From the NCBI RefSeq assembly GCF_000786105.1, contig NZ_JTEV01000013.1:62001-126000 (forward strand): DNA of 64,000 nucleotides. The letters run 5' to 3'. Position 1 is the first letter of the stretch, and each line of letters starts with the position of its first letter. Of the stretch, positions 8,418 through 18,495 are shown piece by piece. A model generated the notes under the pieces. The model was not told where the DNA came from. It did no database searches and saw nothing but the letters and a program-made list of their open reading frames with translations. The DNA is from Bdellovibrio sp. ArHS (lineage in GTDB: Bacteria; Bdellovibrionota; Bdellovibrionia; Bdellovibrionales; Bdellovibrionaceae). The translations under genes were made by a program, and so were the position numbers.

Positions 8418-11003
8418 ATGTCTTCCTCCTTGAGTCCAGATGAACTTCGCTACCGCACTATTTTTGAGTCGGGAGTCATTGGCGTAGTGTGTACGACACT
8501 GCAGGGAAAAATTATTGAAGCAAATGACTATTTTTTGAATCTCGTTGGCTATACTCGCGCAGAACTGGAAAAGGGACTCATGGATTGGCGAAAGTTGACG
8601 GCGCCGGAAGATGTTTCCCGCAGTGAGAAAGCGGCCGCAGAGATGTCCGAAGGTCATTCCGTGGCCAGATTTGAAAAGCAGTATATTCACAAAAACGGCA
8701 GCAGGATTCCAGTGACGGTGGCTTTAACCTTATACAAAGATGGAACCGTGATTGCCCTGGTTCTGGATGCGACAGAGCGAAAGCGGGCGGAACGTGAGCT
8801 GGAAGAGACAAAGAACCGCTTGCAAGAAAGTGTTCAAAAAAGAACCCAGCAACTGCAGCAGTCAGAAGCATTTTTCGAGGCGATATTCGAAAATATTCCG
8901 AATATGGTTTTCGTCAAAGACGCCCAAGATCTTCGCTTCCTGCGTTTTAATAGATCCGGGGAAGATTTGTTGGGCATTCCCAGCGCCGAGTTGATCGGTA
9001 AAAACGACTATGATTTTTTTCCCAAAGAACAGGCTGACTTCTTTACCTTTAAAGACCGTGAAGTTCTAAAGCAAACTCGCGTCGTTGACATTCCCGAAGA
9101 GGTGATAGAAACCCGAAACGGCGTTCGTTATTTGCATACAAAAAAAATTCCAGTTTTGGATGAAAATGGAAATCCTCAGTATCTTCTCGGTGTCTCTGAA
9201 GATATTACCGAAGAAAAAGAACTGGAACAGCAAAAGAGGGCCCTTTTTCAATCAGAGTTCGCCCGAACCCAGGCGGAAAACCACGCCCAAGAAATGACGT
9301 TCCTTTCCGAAATCAGTCTTATTACTCAGTCGTTCGATTTGGATAAGGTGATAAAAGCATTCTGTCGCAAAGTCGTGTCCTTTAAGGCGGACGTATGTAT
9401 CGTTGATCTTTTGGATGAAGAAGGATTGGAGATCGCTTTAACAGAGGGGGCCGCGCAGGACCCTTTAGAAGAGATGAAGGTTTTGAAATGGCGTCAACGG
9501 TATCCTTTGCGCTGGGACTCTAAAACCGGTCCGGGAAAAGTTTTGAAGACGGGAAAGCCCGACATCATTTTGGGCCGGGACTTAAAGGCACATGTCGAAG
9601 AGGCTTACGGCAAAGGTGCCAAAATAGAAGATAGATCCGTTCCGGTAGGCTCCCTTGTTTTCACACCCATTAAGATTCGCGACGAAAAGCCGGTAGGTTT
9701 TGTGACATTTTTAAATAAACCTGAAAGCCCGCTTTTCACTGAGGCGGACTTGCCATTGCTGGAAGAAATTTCGGGACGCTTGGGATTGGCAATTGAAAAC
9801 TCTCGTCTTTACGATAGATCACTTGAGGCCAGTCGTGCGAAGTCCGCTTTTTTAGCCAACGTCAGTCACGAAATTAGAACGCCCTTAGGGGCCATGTTAG
9901 GCTTCGCCGAGATTCTGCAAGAGGCGGACGGACTGACGGAAGACTTGCAAAGATCCTTAGAGACCATCTATCGAAATGGCCAGCAGCTTCTTCGTATTGT
10001 TGACGAAATTCTGGATATTTCAAAAGTCGAATCGCAGAAAATCGAAATCGAAAAACTGGCGGTTCCGTTAAAAGATCTTTTGCGGGACATAGAGCATCTG
10101 CTGATGTTGCGTGCGGAAGAAAAAGGAATAGTTCTAAAGATTACTTATAGTGACCTACCAGAATATATTCGCACCGACCCTACGCGCTTAAGACAGATTC
10201 TGTTCAATATCATCGGAAATGCCATCAAGTTTACGGATCGGGGTTCGGTAGAACTTCAGGTCCGGCAGAGGCGAGACAGCGAAAAATCGACATCATGCGT
10301 GTTGGAATTTCGTGTGATTGATACGGGAATTGGAATTACGGAGGAGCAGCAAAGCATACTGTTTCAGCCCTTCGCCCAAGCTGACAGCTCAACCACCCGT
10401 CGCTTCGGGGGCACGGGACTAGGGTTGTTTCTTTCTCGCAAACTAGCAAGGCTGCTGGGCGGTGATGTAATTCTTGATAAAAGCTTGTCTGGAAAGGGCA
10501 GCGTGTTTCTTATCACCGTTGCCTGCGATGTTGTCGGCAAGGAAGAGGCCATTCGCGGTGCTCAACCACCCGCGCCGAATAATTTTGCAGACTCGATAAC
10601 GGCGGTTCTCGTTGTCGATGATGCGGCTGACAACCGTGACTTATTTCGCCGATACCTTATGAAATTTGGAGTCTTGGAAGAAAATATAGATATGGCCGAA
10701 AATGGCATTGAGGCTCTGAGGAAGACGCAACAAAAAGGCTACGATCTAATTCTGATGGATGTGCAGATGCCCGTGATGGATGGGTTCGGTGCCGTGAGGG
10801 AACTCAAAAAACGCAAATGCCCTGGACGTATTGTTGCGATCACTGCGCATGCCATGAAGGGGGATCAAGAGCGCTGCCTGAAGGAAGGATTTGATGGGTA
10901 CTTACAAAAGCCCGTTTCCAAGGAAGCTCTTCGCCAGGAACTTATTAAGGTTGTTAATCTCAAAATGAAACAGGGCACTTCCTTTGAAGATAACAGCCTT
11001 TAG
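8418..11003 (+). CDS. Hybrid sensor histidine kinase (PAS-PAS-GAF-HisKA-HATPase-REC)
   Basis: 861 residues from ATG at 8418, chosen for GGAG at a spacing of seven; a 37-codon in-frame extension upstream has no ribosome site. No membrane segment, so the sensor is cytoplasmic. Domains in order: PAS about 12-120, a short coiled coil, PAS about 150-270, GAF about 295-445, HisKA with phospho-acceptor His484 ([19 protein letters not shown]), ATPase with N box [14 protein letters not shown]1 DTGIGI and G2 GGTGLGL, and a receiver domain about 728-845 with phospho-acceptor Asp781 ([13 protein letters not shown]) and Lys in YLQKPVS. No output regulator lies next to it; phosphate presumably passes to a distant partner. 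The gene downstream starts 10 bases after its stop and encodes a lipoprotein. Confidence 0.93.
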   Translation: MSSSLSPDELRYRTIFESGVIGVVCTTLQGKIIEANDYFLNLVGYTRAELEKGLMDWRKLTAPEDVSRSEKAAAEMSEGHSVARFEKQYIHKNGSRIPVTVALTLYKDGTVIALVLDATERKRAERELEETKNRLQESVQKRTQQLQQSEAFFEAIFENIPNMVFVKDAQDLRFLRFNRSGEDLLGIPSAELIGKNDYDFFPKEQADFFTFKDREVLKQTRVVDIPEEVIETRNGVRYLHTKKIPVLDENGNPQYLLGVSEDITEEKELEQQKRALFQSEFARTQAENHAQEMTFLSEISLITQSFDLDKVIKAFCRKVVSFKADVCIVDLLDEEGLEIALTEGAAQDPLEEMKVLKWRQRYPLRWDSKTGPGKVLKTGKPDIILGRDLKAHVEEAYGKGAKIEDRSVPVGSLVFTPIKIRDEKPVGFVTFLNKPESPLFTEADLPLLEEISGRLGLAIENSRLYDRSLEASRAKSAFLANVSHEIRTPLGAMLGFAEILQEADGLTEDLQRSLETIYRNGQQLLRIVDEILDISKVESQKIEIEKLAVPLKDLLRDIEHLLMLRAEEKGIVLKITYSDLPEYIRTDPTRLRQILFNIIGNAIKFTDRGSVELQVRQRRDSEKSTSCVLEFRVIDTGIGITEEQQSILFQPFAQADSSTTRRFGGTGLGLFLSRKLARLLGGDVILDKSLSGKGSVFLITVACDVVGKEEAIRGAQPPAPNNFADSITAVLVVDDAADNRDLFRRYLMKFGVLEENIDMAENGIEALRKTQQKGYDLILMDVQMPVMDGFGAVRELKKRKCPGRIVAITAHAMKGDQERCLKEGFDGYLQKPVSKEALRQELIKVVNLKMKQGTSFEDNSL

Positions 11004-11013
11004 AGGTGAACTT

Positions 11014-12435
11014 ATGGACTCTACTCGAAAATACTGGCATTTAACGACGGCATTGATGGTGTCGGCATCCCTTGTTTTGTCAGCCTGTCAAGAATCTAGC
11101 CGCAAAGCTTCTGTGCGTGCCGCAGGCAAAGCCATTGGAACAAACGTCACAGAGTCGGTCGCCACTAAGGCGGAAGTCGCCCAAAAATACTCGAAGAATA
11201 TCAAAGATCCTCGCGCCCTTTCTGCTTATCAGGAGCATCTTGCGGAGTTGTTCAACCTGCTAGAGAAATCGGGTTCCGTGCCCTGGAGTGGACTTTTTCA
11301 GCTTAAAAACTGGATCTTCGGTGGCGTCGATTTAAAGGCGGTTACAAGCTTTATCGTTGAAGAATATGAAGTTCGGCACCAACAGGCGATTGTCCGCCAA
11401 ACTCAGTTTGCGGTTTTCTTTGATGAGAAAGCCTTTGGCGCTTTAAGCTCTGTGGAACAGGGGAAAACAATTTTAAGACAATACCTGACAGGACTCTATT
11501 CCTTGCGGGGGCTTTCGGATCAGGAGCTGTGCACTTTGGTTAAACAAAGCCTTCAGGGCAGCGATTGCCAGGTTCCAGTTGCATCCGTCAACGCCGTCGA
11601 AGGTGCTCAGGCCGGGCGCAATTCGAAACAGAAAACTAAAACTACTAAAGGAATTCCCAACGTCATTAGAAAAATTGAACGTGCTGACGAGAATCAAATT
11701 GATCGCGTTGTCGCTCTGATAAATCAGAAAGGCACACAACTGACTGAAGCTGAGCTATTAAAAGAGATGACGGATGCGGGATTTGATATGCGTCTGTTTT
11801 CCTTGAAGCTCGGCAAGGCGGCTGAAGTTGTAAATCCCCGTAAGTTGACAGACGAGGAAACGGTCAACTTGTTTGAATCCGTTTTGGCGTTAAATGCCCA
11901 AGAAGTTTCGTGCTTTGCACTTCGTCTTGAAGAGAACACAAAATGCCAGGTCTCGGTGGAAAGATCTGATGAATTTAAGGTTCCAGGGCATGCTGGATAT
12001 CGACTTGTTTCTTTGAAAGTAAAAGAGGCCGAGCTGGAAGCTCCTATTATTTCAGAAGTCTTTTATGAGTTGAAAGGACAGGATCTGGTTGAGGCGATGA
12101 CTGTCAAAGGCGAAAAAATTCAGTTGTTGCCGTTGACTTCAAAAGGGTTGGAGAAGCCTGAGGTCGGTATGAGATATCGCTTAAACTACCTGGTGGTCAG
12201 AAAGGCCGAAAAGAATGGAAAAGTCATATACGCTCTTTCTGGAGTCGTTTCTATCCCCGGAGTTATCAGCAAAGTTTCTGTCGTTGATGGAAAAAATATT
12301 TGCGAAAGTTCTTTGGCGGAATTAAAGGAAAAAGACAAGTCTCAAGATATAATTCTGATGGCTGCTGACGATAAGCTGGTTGCTTCATTGAAAGAGCTCA
12401 CCGAGAAATCGCAGCCGACGGCCCCTTGTTGGTAA
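11014..12435 (+). CDS. Lipoprotein of unknown function
   Basis: 473 residues from ATG at 11014, preceded by GAGGTG; a start 30 bases earlier would lie inside the kinase gene. The N-terminus DSTRKYWHLTTALMVSASLV ends in the lipobox LSAC, so Cys is likely lipidated and the protein sits on the inner or outer membrane. No known domain is apparent. The middle holds a Lys/Thr-rich hinge (NSKQKTKTTKGIPN) and helical stretches with paired short motifs (DENQIDRVVALINQKG), the C-terminal half is beta-rich and ends EKSQPTAPCW. It is probably cotranscribed with the hybrid kinase 10 bases upstream, which would link it to that signalling route, but this is positional inference only. Confidence 0.8.
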   Translation: MDSTRKYWHLTTALMVSASLVLSACQESSRKASVRAAGKAIGTNVTESVATKAEVAQKYSKNIKDPRALSAYQEHLAELFNLLEKSGSVPWSGLFQLKNWIFGGVDLKAVTSFIVEEYEVRHQQAIVRQTQFAVFFDEKAFGALSSVEQGKTILRQYLTGLYSLRGLSDQELCTLVKQSLQGSDCQVPVASVNAVEGAQAGRNSKQKTKTTKGIPNVIRKIERADENQIDRVVALINQKGTQLTEAELLKEMTDAGFDMRLFSLKLGKAAEVVNPRKLTDEETVNLFESVLALNAQEVSCFALRLEENTKCQVSVERSDEFKVPGHAGYRLVSLKVKEAELEAPIISEVFYELKGQDLVEAMTVKGEKIQLLPLTSKGLEKPEVGMRYRLNYLVVRKAEKNGKVIYALSGVVSIPGVISKVSVVDGKNICESSLAELKEKDKSQDIILMAADDKLVASLKELTEKSQPTAPCW

Positions 12436-12556
12436 TTATTGAATCGCCGTGCAGTAGTAGGTCGGCTGTGCGACGCTGGCGCCTCTATTTGTGACAGATA
12501 TATAATTCAGGTCGTGAGGGTCTTGAAAAAAACCAATCGTTTGTGCTAAGCTTAAC

Positions 12557-12580
12557 TCAGTCGGGCTTAAATCCGACTGA
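12557..12580. repeat. Inverted repeat (8-bp arms) between lipoprotein and ABC-F genes
   Basis: TCAGTCGG and CCGACTGA are perfect complements around an 8-base loop. No T-run follows on either strand, so it is a weak terminator candidate at best; it could also be an operator for the ABC-F gene about 80 bases downstream. The rest of the 223-base gap (12436-12658) shows nothing I can name. Confidence 0.4.
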
Positions 12581-12658
12581 CTATGAGAAATTAAAATCCG
12601 TCGTATTTCCTTATTCTAATCACTTCTTGAAGCCTTTCAGGCTGTTGGACGGATATTT

Positions 12659-14194
12659 ATGCAACACAATTTGATACAGGTGACGGCACAGTCACTTGCG
12701 TTTGAGCTTCCTCAAGGGGACGTGCTGTTTTCAAACATTTCGTTTTCGTTAAACTCGTTTCGCTGTGGCTTGGTGGGTCCTAACGGTGTGGGAAAAAGCA
12801 CCTTGGCAAAAATTATTGCGGGGGAGCTTGAGCCCTCAAGCGGAACTCTATTAAGGTCTCATCCGGTTATATACTTACCTCAATTCGCAGAGATACCCAC
12901 TTATTCTGTCAGCGAATATCTAATTGAGCTTTGGGAAAGCCCTTTCGCAGATCCTGCTTTGTGGGGAGCTCTGCTGCGAAATATTTCTCTGGATGCGCCG
13001 TTAAATCATTTAAGTGGTGGAGAGTGGACTCGCGTGCGAATTGCCAAGGCCTTGGCATGTTCTGTCGGTCTTCTGATTTTGGACGAGCCCACTAACAACC
13101 TAGATAAAGAGGGACGACAAATGATCATCGATTTTGTGACGGCCTATCAAAGCGCCCTTTTGGTAATCAGCCATGATCGGGAACTTTTAAATCATGTCGA
13201 TACCATTTGGGAACTTTCTAATCAGGGATTGTCTGTTTTCGGCGGAAACTTTGCGAACTATCTTGAACAAAAAGAAGCGGAACGCGAACTGCAGCAGGTA
13301 AAAATAGAGCGCGCCCGAAAGGAAAAAAAGAAATTGGAAAGCGAATATCACGAAAAAATGACAGCGCAGGAAAAGCGCATGCGTCGTGGACAGCGGATTG
13401 CTGATAAGGGAGGAATTCCTCGCATCGTGGTTGGTGGCTTGAAGCGGGCGGCGCAAGTGACCCAGGCCAAAATGCACATCAATGAGGAAAAGCGTGTGGA
13501 AAACGCCGACGCAAACTTCCGTCATCTTTTGTCTCAAGCTAAAACGGAAACACTCTTGGGCCTGGATTTGCCATCCGCGAACTTACCGGAGGGAAAGTTG
13601 GTTGTCGAGGTTCAGGAGTTTAACCTTAAGTACCCCGGGGCTTCTGAATTTTTATGGAAAGAACCCGTCTCTTTCACTTTGCGGGGGGCTCGTCGTTGCG
13701 CATTGGCCGGAGTAAATGGAAGCGGGAAAAGTTCTTTAATTCAGGCTCTACTGGGTGGATTTTCTGATGATGTCAAACAAACCGGAGTGGCCAAGTTGGG
13801 GGCGGTTTCAGTCGCTTTGTTGGATCAGAAGTATTCGTTGCTAGATCCGTCTTTGACGGTCCTTGAAAACGTCATGCTGACGTCCGCCTATGATGAAATC
13901 GAAACGCGAAATAAATTAGCTCGCTTTCAGTTCATGAAAGACAAGGTTCATCAACCCGTTACGACCCTAAGCGGTGGGGAAATGCTCAAGGCCGCCCTGG
14001 CGAAGATTCTGTTAGCGTCGCCTATTCCGCAGTTGCTGATTCTGGATGAACCGACAAATAATCTGGATTTGCAAAGTCTGGAAGTCTTAGAGGGGGCTTT
14101 AAATGACTATAGCGGAGCGTTGCTGGTGGTTTCACATGATGAAGTTTTTTTAGAAAACATCGGAATTGAAGAGGTCTGTCTTTTGCAATCTTAG
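12659..14194 (+). CDS. ABC-F family ATPase (ribosome-associated type)
   Basis: 511 residues with two ATPase domains and no membrane segment, the ABC-F layout. Domain 1: Walker [10 protein letters not shown], signature [15 protein letters not shown], Walker [14 protein letters not shown] charged linker (about residues 205-270, many Lys/Glu/Arg, [20 protein letters not shown]) matches the P-site tRNA interaction motif position. Domain 2: [49 protein letters not shown] proteins act on ribosomes in translation control or in resistance to ribosome-targeting antibiotics; which applies here cannot be read from sequence. Its short linker and compact size resemble resistance or Uup-like forms more than EttA. 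The next gene starts nine bases after the stop. Confidence 0.88.
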   Translation: MQHNLIQVTAQSLAFELPQGDVLFSNISFSLNSFRCGLVGPNGVGKSTLAKIIAGELEPSSGTLLRSHPVIYLPQFAEIPTYSVSEYLIELWESPFADPALWGALLRNISLDAPLNHLSGGEWTRVRIAKALACSVGLLILDEPTNNLDKEGRQMIIDFVTAYQSALLVISHDRELLNHVDTIWELSNQGLSVFGGNFANYLEQKEAERELQQVKIERARKEKKKLESEYHEKMTAQEKRMRRGQRIADKGGIPRIVVGGLKRAAQVTQAKMHINEEKRVENADANFRHLLSQAKTETLLGLDLPSANLPEGKLVVEVQEFNLKYPGASEFLWKEPVSFTLRGARRCALAGVNGSGKSSLIQALLGGFSDDVKQTGVAKLGAVSVALLDQKYSLLDPSLTVLENVMLTSAYDEIETRNKLARFQFMKDKVHQPVTTLSGGEMLKAALAKILLASPIPQLLILDEPTNNLDLQSLEVLEGALNDYSGALLVVSHDEVFLENIGIEEVCLLQS

Positions 14195-14203
14195 CGAGGC
14201 AAT

Positions 14204-15757
14204 ATGCTGGCCCGATGGTTGACCTCCCTGAGTCTTGTGTGTTTTGGCTTACTTAGCCTGATGGTTCTTCAGATGACGAAGAGGCCGATCTGTATTGATT
14301 CTAAGGTTGTCGAAAGAATTGACAGGCTTACGGAAGCTTCGACCGAAAGTATTTATCGCTGTGCCTTGAACAAAAACGTCCCCTTCAGCGCCTATTTTAG
14401 TGAGCAGGCCAAAGACTTGAACTATCGTGTGCAACAAATGGAACGACTTCTTGAAAGCATGGAGCCGTTCTATAAAAAAGTTCAGATCACCATTTTAGAA
14501 GATCGTCCCTATCTCTATCGTGTGCAGGGTCATCAAATCTATCTAGGCGCAAAACTTTTGGAAGCCCCCGGGCATCTGGAAAAGGCTTTGGCGAAAATCT
14601 GGTATCGTGAACGAAATGAAGCTTTGTTTGCGCAGCAGATCCTGATGGAAGAAGTCATTACCGACTTCATCGTCTATCTATTGGATGGCGATTTGAATGT
14701 GGGGGACCCGCAAACCAAAATTAAAACAGCCTTGCGAAAGGTGCGTTGGCCGTTTGTTATTAAGTCCGTTCAGGGTTACTGCGAATCTCCGTGGAAACAA
14801 TCCGAACATTTTGCCGCTTGCCTGGATCAGAAAGAGGATCTGGCCGTAGACCATCAGGTCGTTGAACTTAGCTTAAGACCTTTATTAGTCGTCAGTTGGG
14901 TGAACTCCTACAAAGCTCTTTCGGCCCGGGAGCGTTTTAACTTTGTGCAAAGTCTGCCACGTCTTTTGCGTACAGAACATCAGCCGGCTCTTCCTTTAAT
15001 TGGAATGCACCGCTTGGCGGCGATGGAAGAAACAACCTTGTTAAAAGCCGCAGAGGCCATGAAGAACGTGAATTCTTTTGTAACCACATCGCAGGCAATG
15101 AAGGACTCTGAAACACATCGTGTCTTCGCTGCGAATTTTACCAATGAGTTGCGCACACATGGATTCCAAGAGGCTTTTGCCGAGGCCACCTTCGATCTAC
15201 TGTTTGTAAGTCGTGAGCCTTTGACGGAAAAGGCGGCGATCTTTACGCATTTTATGAAAATTGCCAAAGCATCTCCGAAGATCCAGATCGCTTTGCGTGA
15301 TCAGGAAAACCTCTGGATGCTGCCGTCCCGATTTCCGATTCCATTGAAATCCTTTGGTCAGCTTAAGGCCAATCGCACGGTTGTAGAAAAGTGTGGCGGG
15401 TACAACTTCAGCTACGTGATGGATTACGCAAACATTACCGAGAAGTTGCTAGTGGTGGATCACTGCGATGTAAAGCGTGAAATTCAGTACTCACGATTTT
15501 TAAAAGAAGGTGCGGAAGGGTTTGGCGCGCAGAACAAAGGGATTGCGTTCGTGCAATTCCATCTGCCTTCTCTTTTGATGAAGAAGAGCGAGCTTGAGCA
15601 GGTTACAAACGTAATTGAATTCATTCAGAGGAGAGACGTGGAAAATCCCTCTTTTAAAAGTCTGGGCTGGCGTGAAGTTCACTGGAGCGAGCAGGCTAAT
15701 GCCTACAAACCGAAGGCTTTTGTCGACGCTATCGAATGGTTCCGAATTCCAAATTGA
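14204..15757 (+). CDS. Membrane-anchored protein of unknown function
   Basis: 517 residues, not recognised. Residues 4-24 (RWLTSLSLVCFGLLSLMVLQM) are a hydrophobic anchor or signal; the rest is soluble and probably periplasmic. Six or more Cys residues are spread through the chain, and a segment KVQITILEDRPYLYRVQGHQIYL resembles a peptidase-like strand pair followed by a helix bundle, but I see no HExxH or Ser/His catalytic motif. The ribosome site is GCGAGG ahead of the ATG. It is nine bases behind the ABC-F gene and its stop abuts the stop of the convergent lipoprotein gene. Large proteins of this plan are common in Bdellovibrio and largely unnamed. Confidence 0.75.
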   Translation: MLARWLTSLSLVCFGLLSLMVLQMTKRPICIDSKVVERIDRLTEASTESIYRCALNKNVPFSAYFSEQAKDLNYRVQQMERLLESMEPFYKKVQITILEDRPYLYRVQGHQIYLGAKLLEAPGHLEKALAKIWYRERNEALFAQQILMEEVITDFIVYLLDGDLNVGDPQTKIKTALRKVRWPFVIKSVQGYCESPWKQSEHFAACLDQKEDLAVDHQVVELSLRPLLVVSWVNSYKALSARERFNFVQSLPRLLRTEHQPALPLIGMHRLAAMEETTLLKAAEAMKNVNSFVTTSQAMKDSETHRVFAANFTNELRTHGFQEAFAEATFDLLFVSREPLTEKAAIFTHFMKIAKASPKIQIALRDQENLWMLPSRFPIPLKSFGQLKANRTVVEKCGGYNFSYVMDYANITEKLLVVDHCDVKREIQYSRFLKEGAEGFGAQNKGIAFVQFHLPSLLMKKSELEQVTNVIEFIQRRDVENPSFKSLGWREVHWSEQANAYKPKAFVDAIEWFRIPN

Positions 15758-16561
15758 TTACTCGTCTAAACTAGGCAATTCTTCTTTGAAAGAGGTGATT
15801 TCCGAAAGCTTCGCATTTCGCGAGTTTTCAAGTTTTTTTATTTCACTTTCTTTCCCGGAGATATCGTAGTTCAAAGACGAGATGTCTGAATTCAACTGTC
15901 CAATACGATTTTCAATATACCCCAGTTGTGCGGGGTTATTGCTGGCGACAAAGGCTTTCTGAGTTTCTAAAGAGTTCAGTTCCCCGCGCAAGCCGGTCAG
16001 ACGACCTTTTTGAAAGTTCAAATCAGATTTCATCGTACGCATGCGCGCGTCTAAATCGCGCACTTCACCTTCTTTTGTTGCGATCAGAGTTTCGACGTAC
16101 TTCTTACGTCCGCGGCGATATTCCTTTAAGAACGCCGGCTCTAAATCCTTGGGACAGACATTTTGATACTTCTTGCCAGAGGTTCCCGCCGTGAATCCAT
16201 AACTTTTGTGACAGTAGGCCGCGACACCTTTTTTATGTTCATTAATTAGGACATTAATTTGTGGTCCTTCACAAAGATCGCGCGAGTAAAAATCCCCAGC
16301 CTTTCCTACGTTGTAGGCGTGAGTATTGCTGCAATAGATCTGCATTCCATTTTTAAAGCCCAGATCTAACTGAGACTCTTGAATTTCCGCATCGACCTTC
16401 CGACACTCTGTAACCATGGAGTCTGCGTTCAGCCAATTTCCGCTCAGGGCGACTTTTTTTCCATGCTCAAACCAATTGAGGGATTCGCAGTCTTTTCTTT
16501 TGAAATAACTTGCGCAAGATATCAGATTCAACACTAAAACCAAAAGAAGCAGTCTAGACAT
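15758..16561 (-). CDS. DUF2799-like lipoprotein with C-terminal coiled coil
   Basis: 267 residues. The signal peptide ends in lipobox LISC, so the mature protein starts with a lipidated Cys. Residues 22-150 match the DUF2799 pattern: DCESLNWFEHGKKVA, then repeats of 'G...G...YC' such as GFKNGMQIYCSNTHAYNVGK and HKKGVAAYCHKSYGFTAG. Residues 155-260 form a long heptad-rich coiled coil (REVRDLDAR..., IGQLNSDISSLNYDISGKES). DUF2799 proteins are envelope lipoproteins of unknown role. ATG at 16561 directly follows the TAA of the second ABC-F gene (TAA then ATG without spacer), with AGGA upstream, so the two are cotranscribed. Confidence 0.8.
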   Translation of the reverse strand: MSRLLLLVLVLNLISCASYFKRKDCESLNWFEHGKKVALSGNWLNADSMVTECRKVDAEIQESQLDLGFKNGMQIYCSNTHAYNVGKAGDFYSRDLCEGPQINVLINEHKKGVAAYCHKSYGFTAGTSGKKYQNVCPKDLEPAFLKEYRRGRKKYVETLIATKEGEVRDLDARMRTMKSDLNFQKGRLTGLRGELNSLETQKAFVASNNPAQLGYIENRIGQLNSDISSLNYDISGKESEIKKLENSRNAKLSEITSFKEELPSLDE

Positions 16562-18394
16562 TTATATTCCTACAAGTTGTTTTAGTTCAGCTTCGAAGTT
16601 CTGCTGATCTTCCATCGCTTGCAGCATGGAAGATTCTAAATCTTCGATCTGGCCGCCAAGGTCGTGCAGCTCTTTTGCAAAGGTTGCCGCTTTTTCGCCT
16701 GACGCCGTCATCAGTTTTTCACTTAAAGAATCTCTTATTTGACCCAGTTGAGCAATCTTCTTGTCGCATTCCTCGATTTGCTTTTGCGATTTTTTTATTA
16801 AAGTCTCAAGGCGTTTGCGTTCTTCCTTATAGTTGAATTTTATCGTCTCTGGTGACTTCTCTATGGCAGAGACTTTACCATCCACATTTTCAAAAGTTCT
16901 ATCGGCCAAGAATCCTTTTTGCAAACTCCACACGTATTCGTCATAAGTACCGGGATAGAGTGTTAGCTGCCCGTGATTGACTTCAAGAATCTTGTTGGCA
17001 ACGCGCCCAATGAACCCGCGGTCGTGGCTCACCGTGACGATAGTGCCTTCGTATTTTTCAAGAGCAGTGGTTAACGCCTCTACTGTATCAAAATCCAAGT
17101 GGTTTGTCGGCTCATCCAGTAAAAGAAGGGGAGATTTCTGCAAAAGAATTTGCCCCAGGGCAACGCGCGATTTTTCGCCACCTGAGAGGACCTTTACTTT
17201 CTTGTGAACGCTTTCACCAGAAAAAAGCAAGCTGCCGGCAATGTTCAAAACATCTTGCTGTGTCACATCTTTATGTGCAGCAGAAGCCATCGCCTCCAGG
17301 ACTGAATGATCTGGATTCAGAGCTTCGGGTGTGTGCTGAGCAAAGTAAGAATACCGCACTTGGTGTCCCCATTTTATTGCGCCACGGACTAAAGGTATTT
17401 GTTCTCCCAGAGATTTCAAAAGAGTGGATTTCCCGGCGCCATTTAAGCCGACAATGCCAAGATGATTGCCGCGTTCCAAGCGCAACGAGACGTTTTTCAG
17501 AATTACCTTTTCGCCGTAACCACAATCCGCGTCTTCCACTTCCAAGATCATTTTTCCGGTGGGTTGCGCCGCCGGAATATGAATGTGCGAGTGCGTAGGG
17601 GCGGCCTTCATTTCGATGACTTCCATCTTTTCAAGGGCTTTCAGACGACTTTGCGCCTGACGAGCCTTCGTCGCTTTAGCGCCAAAACGAGTGACGAAAT
17701 CCATGATGGATTTTCTTTTGGCCTGCTGAGAAAGAATCTGTTTCTGCAAAATTTCATTCAGCATTTGCTTTTGTTCAAAATAGTCGTCCAGGCTTCCCGG
17801 AAACTTGACGATGTCGCCGGATTCAACTTCCAAAATATGATCTGTCACGCGTCGCAGGAATTCCCGATCATGCGAAATCAGAAGGAAAGCTCCTTTGAAC
17901 TCTTGTAAGAAGCTTTCCAGCACCAGAAGTGTTTCCAAGTCCAAGAAGTTCGTGGGCTCATCCAGCAGCAGCAGATTTGGCTCCTGCCCGATAAGAAAAA
18001 GAAGCTTTACACGCATCCGGTAGCCACCGCTAAGCTGCTTCAGATGAGATTGGAAATGATCTTCGCTTAAGCCTAACTTCAAGCCAAACTGTTTGAGTTC
18101 CCAAAGAGGTTTGATGCAGTTTTTGCCAAGATAGTCTTCGACCTTTTCATCTACGTTCCATTCCGCCTCCTGCTCTAGATATCCTAAACGCAGTTGTTGA
18201 GAGCGAGTGACGATGCCTGAGTCCAGATGTTCCTGGTCGACAAGAATTTTAAACAAAGTTGTTTTGCCGGCCCCATTGGGACCGATGACTCCGACATGTT
18301 CCCCTTCATTGATGGCGAAAGTGGCATCTTCGAAAAGAACTTTGGACCCATAGGCCTTATGGCCTGACTGTAGTTGAAGAAGCGTAATACCCAT
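16562..18394 (-). CDS. ABC-F family ATPase with C-terminal coiled coil (YheS/Uup-like)
   Basis: 610 residues, two ATPase domains. Domain 1: GPNGAGKTT, LSGGYRMRVKLLFLI, LLLLDEPTNFLD; linker with KATKARQAQSRLKALEKME, a stretch shared with YheS-type ABC-F proteins; domain 2: VGLNGAGKSTLL, LSGGEKSRVALGQIL, LLLLDEPTNHLDFDTVEAL. Residues about 530-610 are a coiled coil (ERKRLETLIKKSQKQIEECDK), as in YheS and Uup, which contacts the ribosome or DNA in those relatives. The protein is expected to be cytoplasmic and act in translation or ribosome rescue. AGG lies very close to ATG at 18394, so the start is slightly uncertain. A lipoprotein gene follows without spacing. Confidence 0.9.
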   Translation of the reverse strand: MGITLLQLQSGHKAYGSKVLFEDATFAINEGEHVGVIGPNGAGKTTLFKILVDQEHLDSGIVTRSQQLRLGYLEQEAEWNVDEKVEDYLGKNCIKPLWELKQFGLKLGLSEDHFQSHLKQLSGGYRMRVKLLFLIGQEPNLLLLDEPTNFLDLETLLVLESFLQEFKGAFLLISHDREFLRRVTDHILEVESGDIVKFPGSLDDYFEQKQMLNEILQKQILSQQAKRKSIMDFVTRFGAKATKARQAQSRLKALEKMEVIEMKAAPTHSHIHIPAAQPTGKMILEVEDADCGYGEKVILKNVSLRLERGNHLGIVGLNGAGKSTLLKSLGEQIPLVRGAIKWGHQVRYSYFAQHTPEALNPDHSVLEAMASAAHKDVTQQDVLNIAGSLLFSGESVHKKVKVLSGGEKSRVALGQILLQKSPLLLLDEPTNHLDFDTVEALTTALEKYEGTIVTVSHDRGFIGRVANKILEVNHGQLTLYPGTYDEYVWSLQKGFLADRTFENVDGKVSAIEKSPETIKFNYKEERKRLETLIKKSQKQIEECDKKIAQLGQIRDSLSEKLMTASGEKAATFAKELHDLGGQIEDLESSMLQAMEDQQNFEAELKQLVGI

Positions 18395-18495
18395 CCTACG
18401 ACTGTATCATAGTGAAACAGGCCCCGTAAATAGCCCAGAAAGATTCATGCATTCCTCTGTTTTCCCGATAAGTCCAATAGGGGGACGGGTCGTAT

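Noticed and set aside
8265-8690. 141-residue minus-strand frame over the kinase start
   Set aside because: Antisense to the PAS domain of the sensor kinase, no signal, no ribosome site, Cys/His-rich shadow composition.
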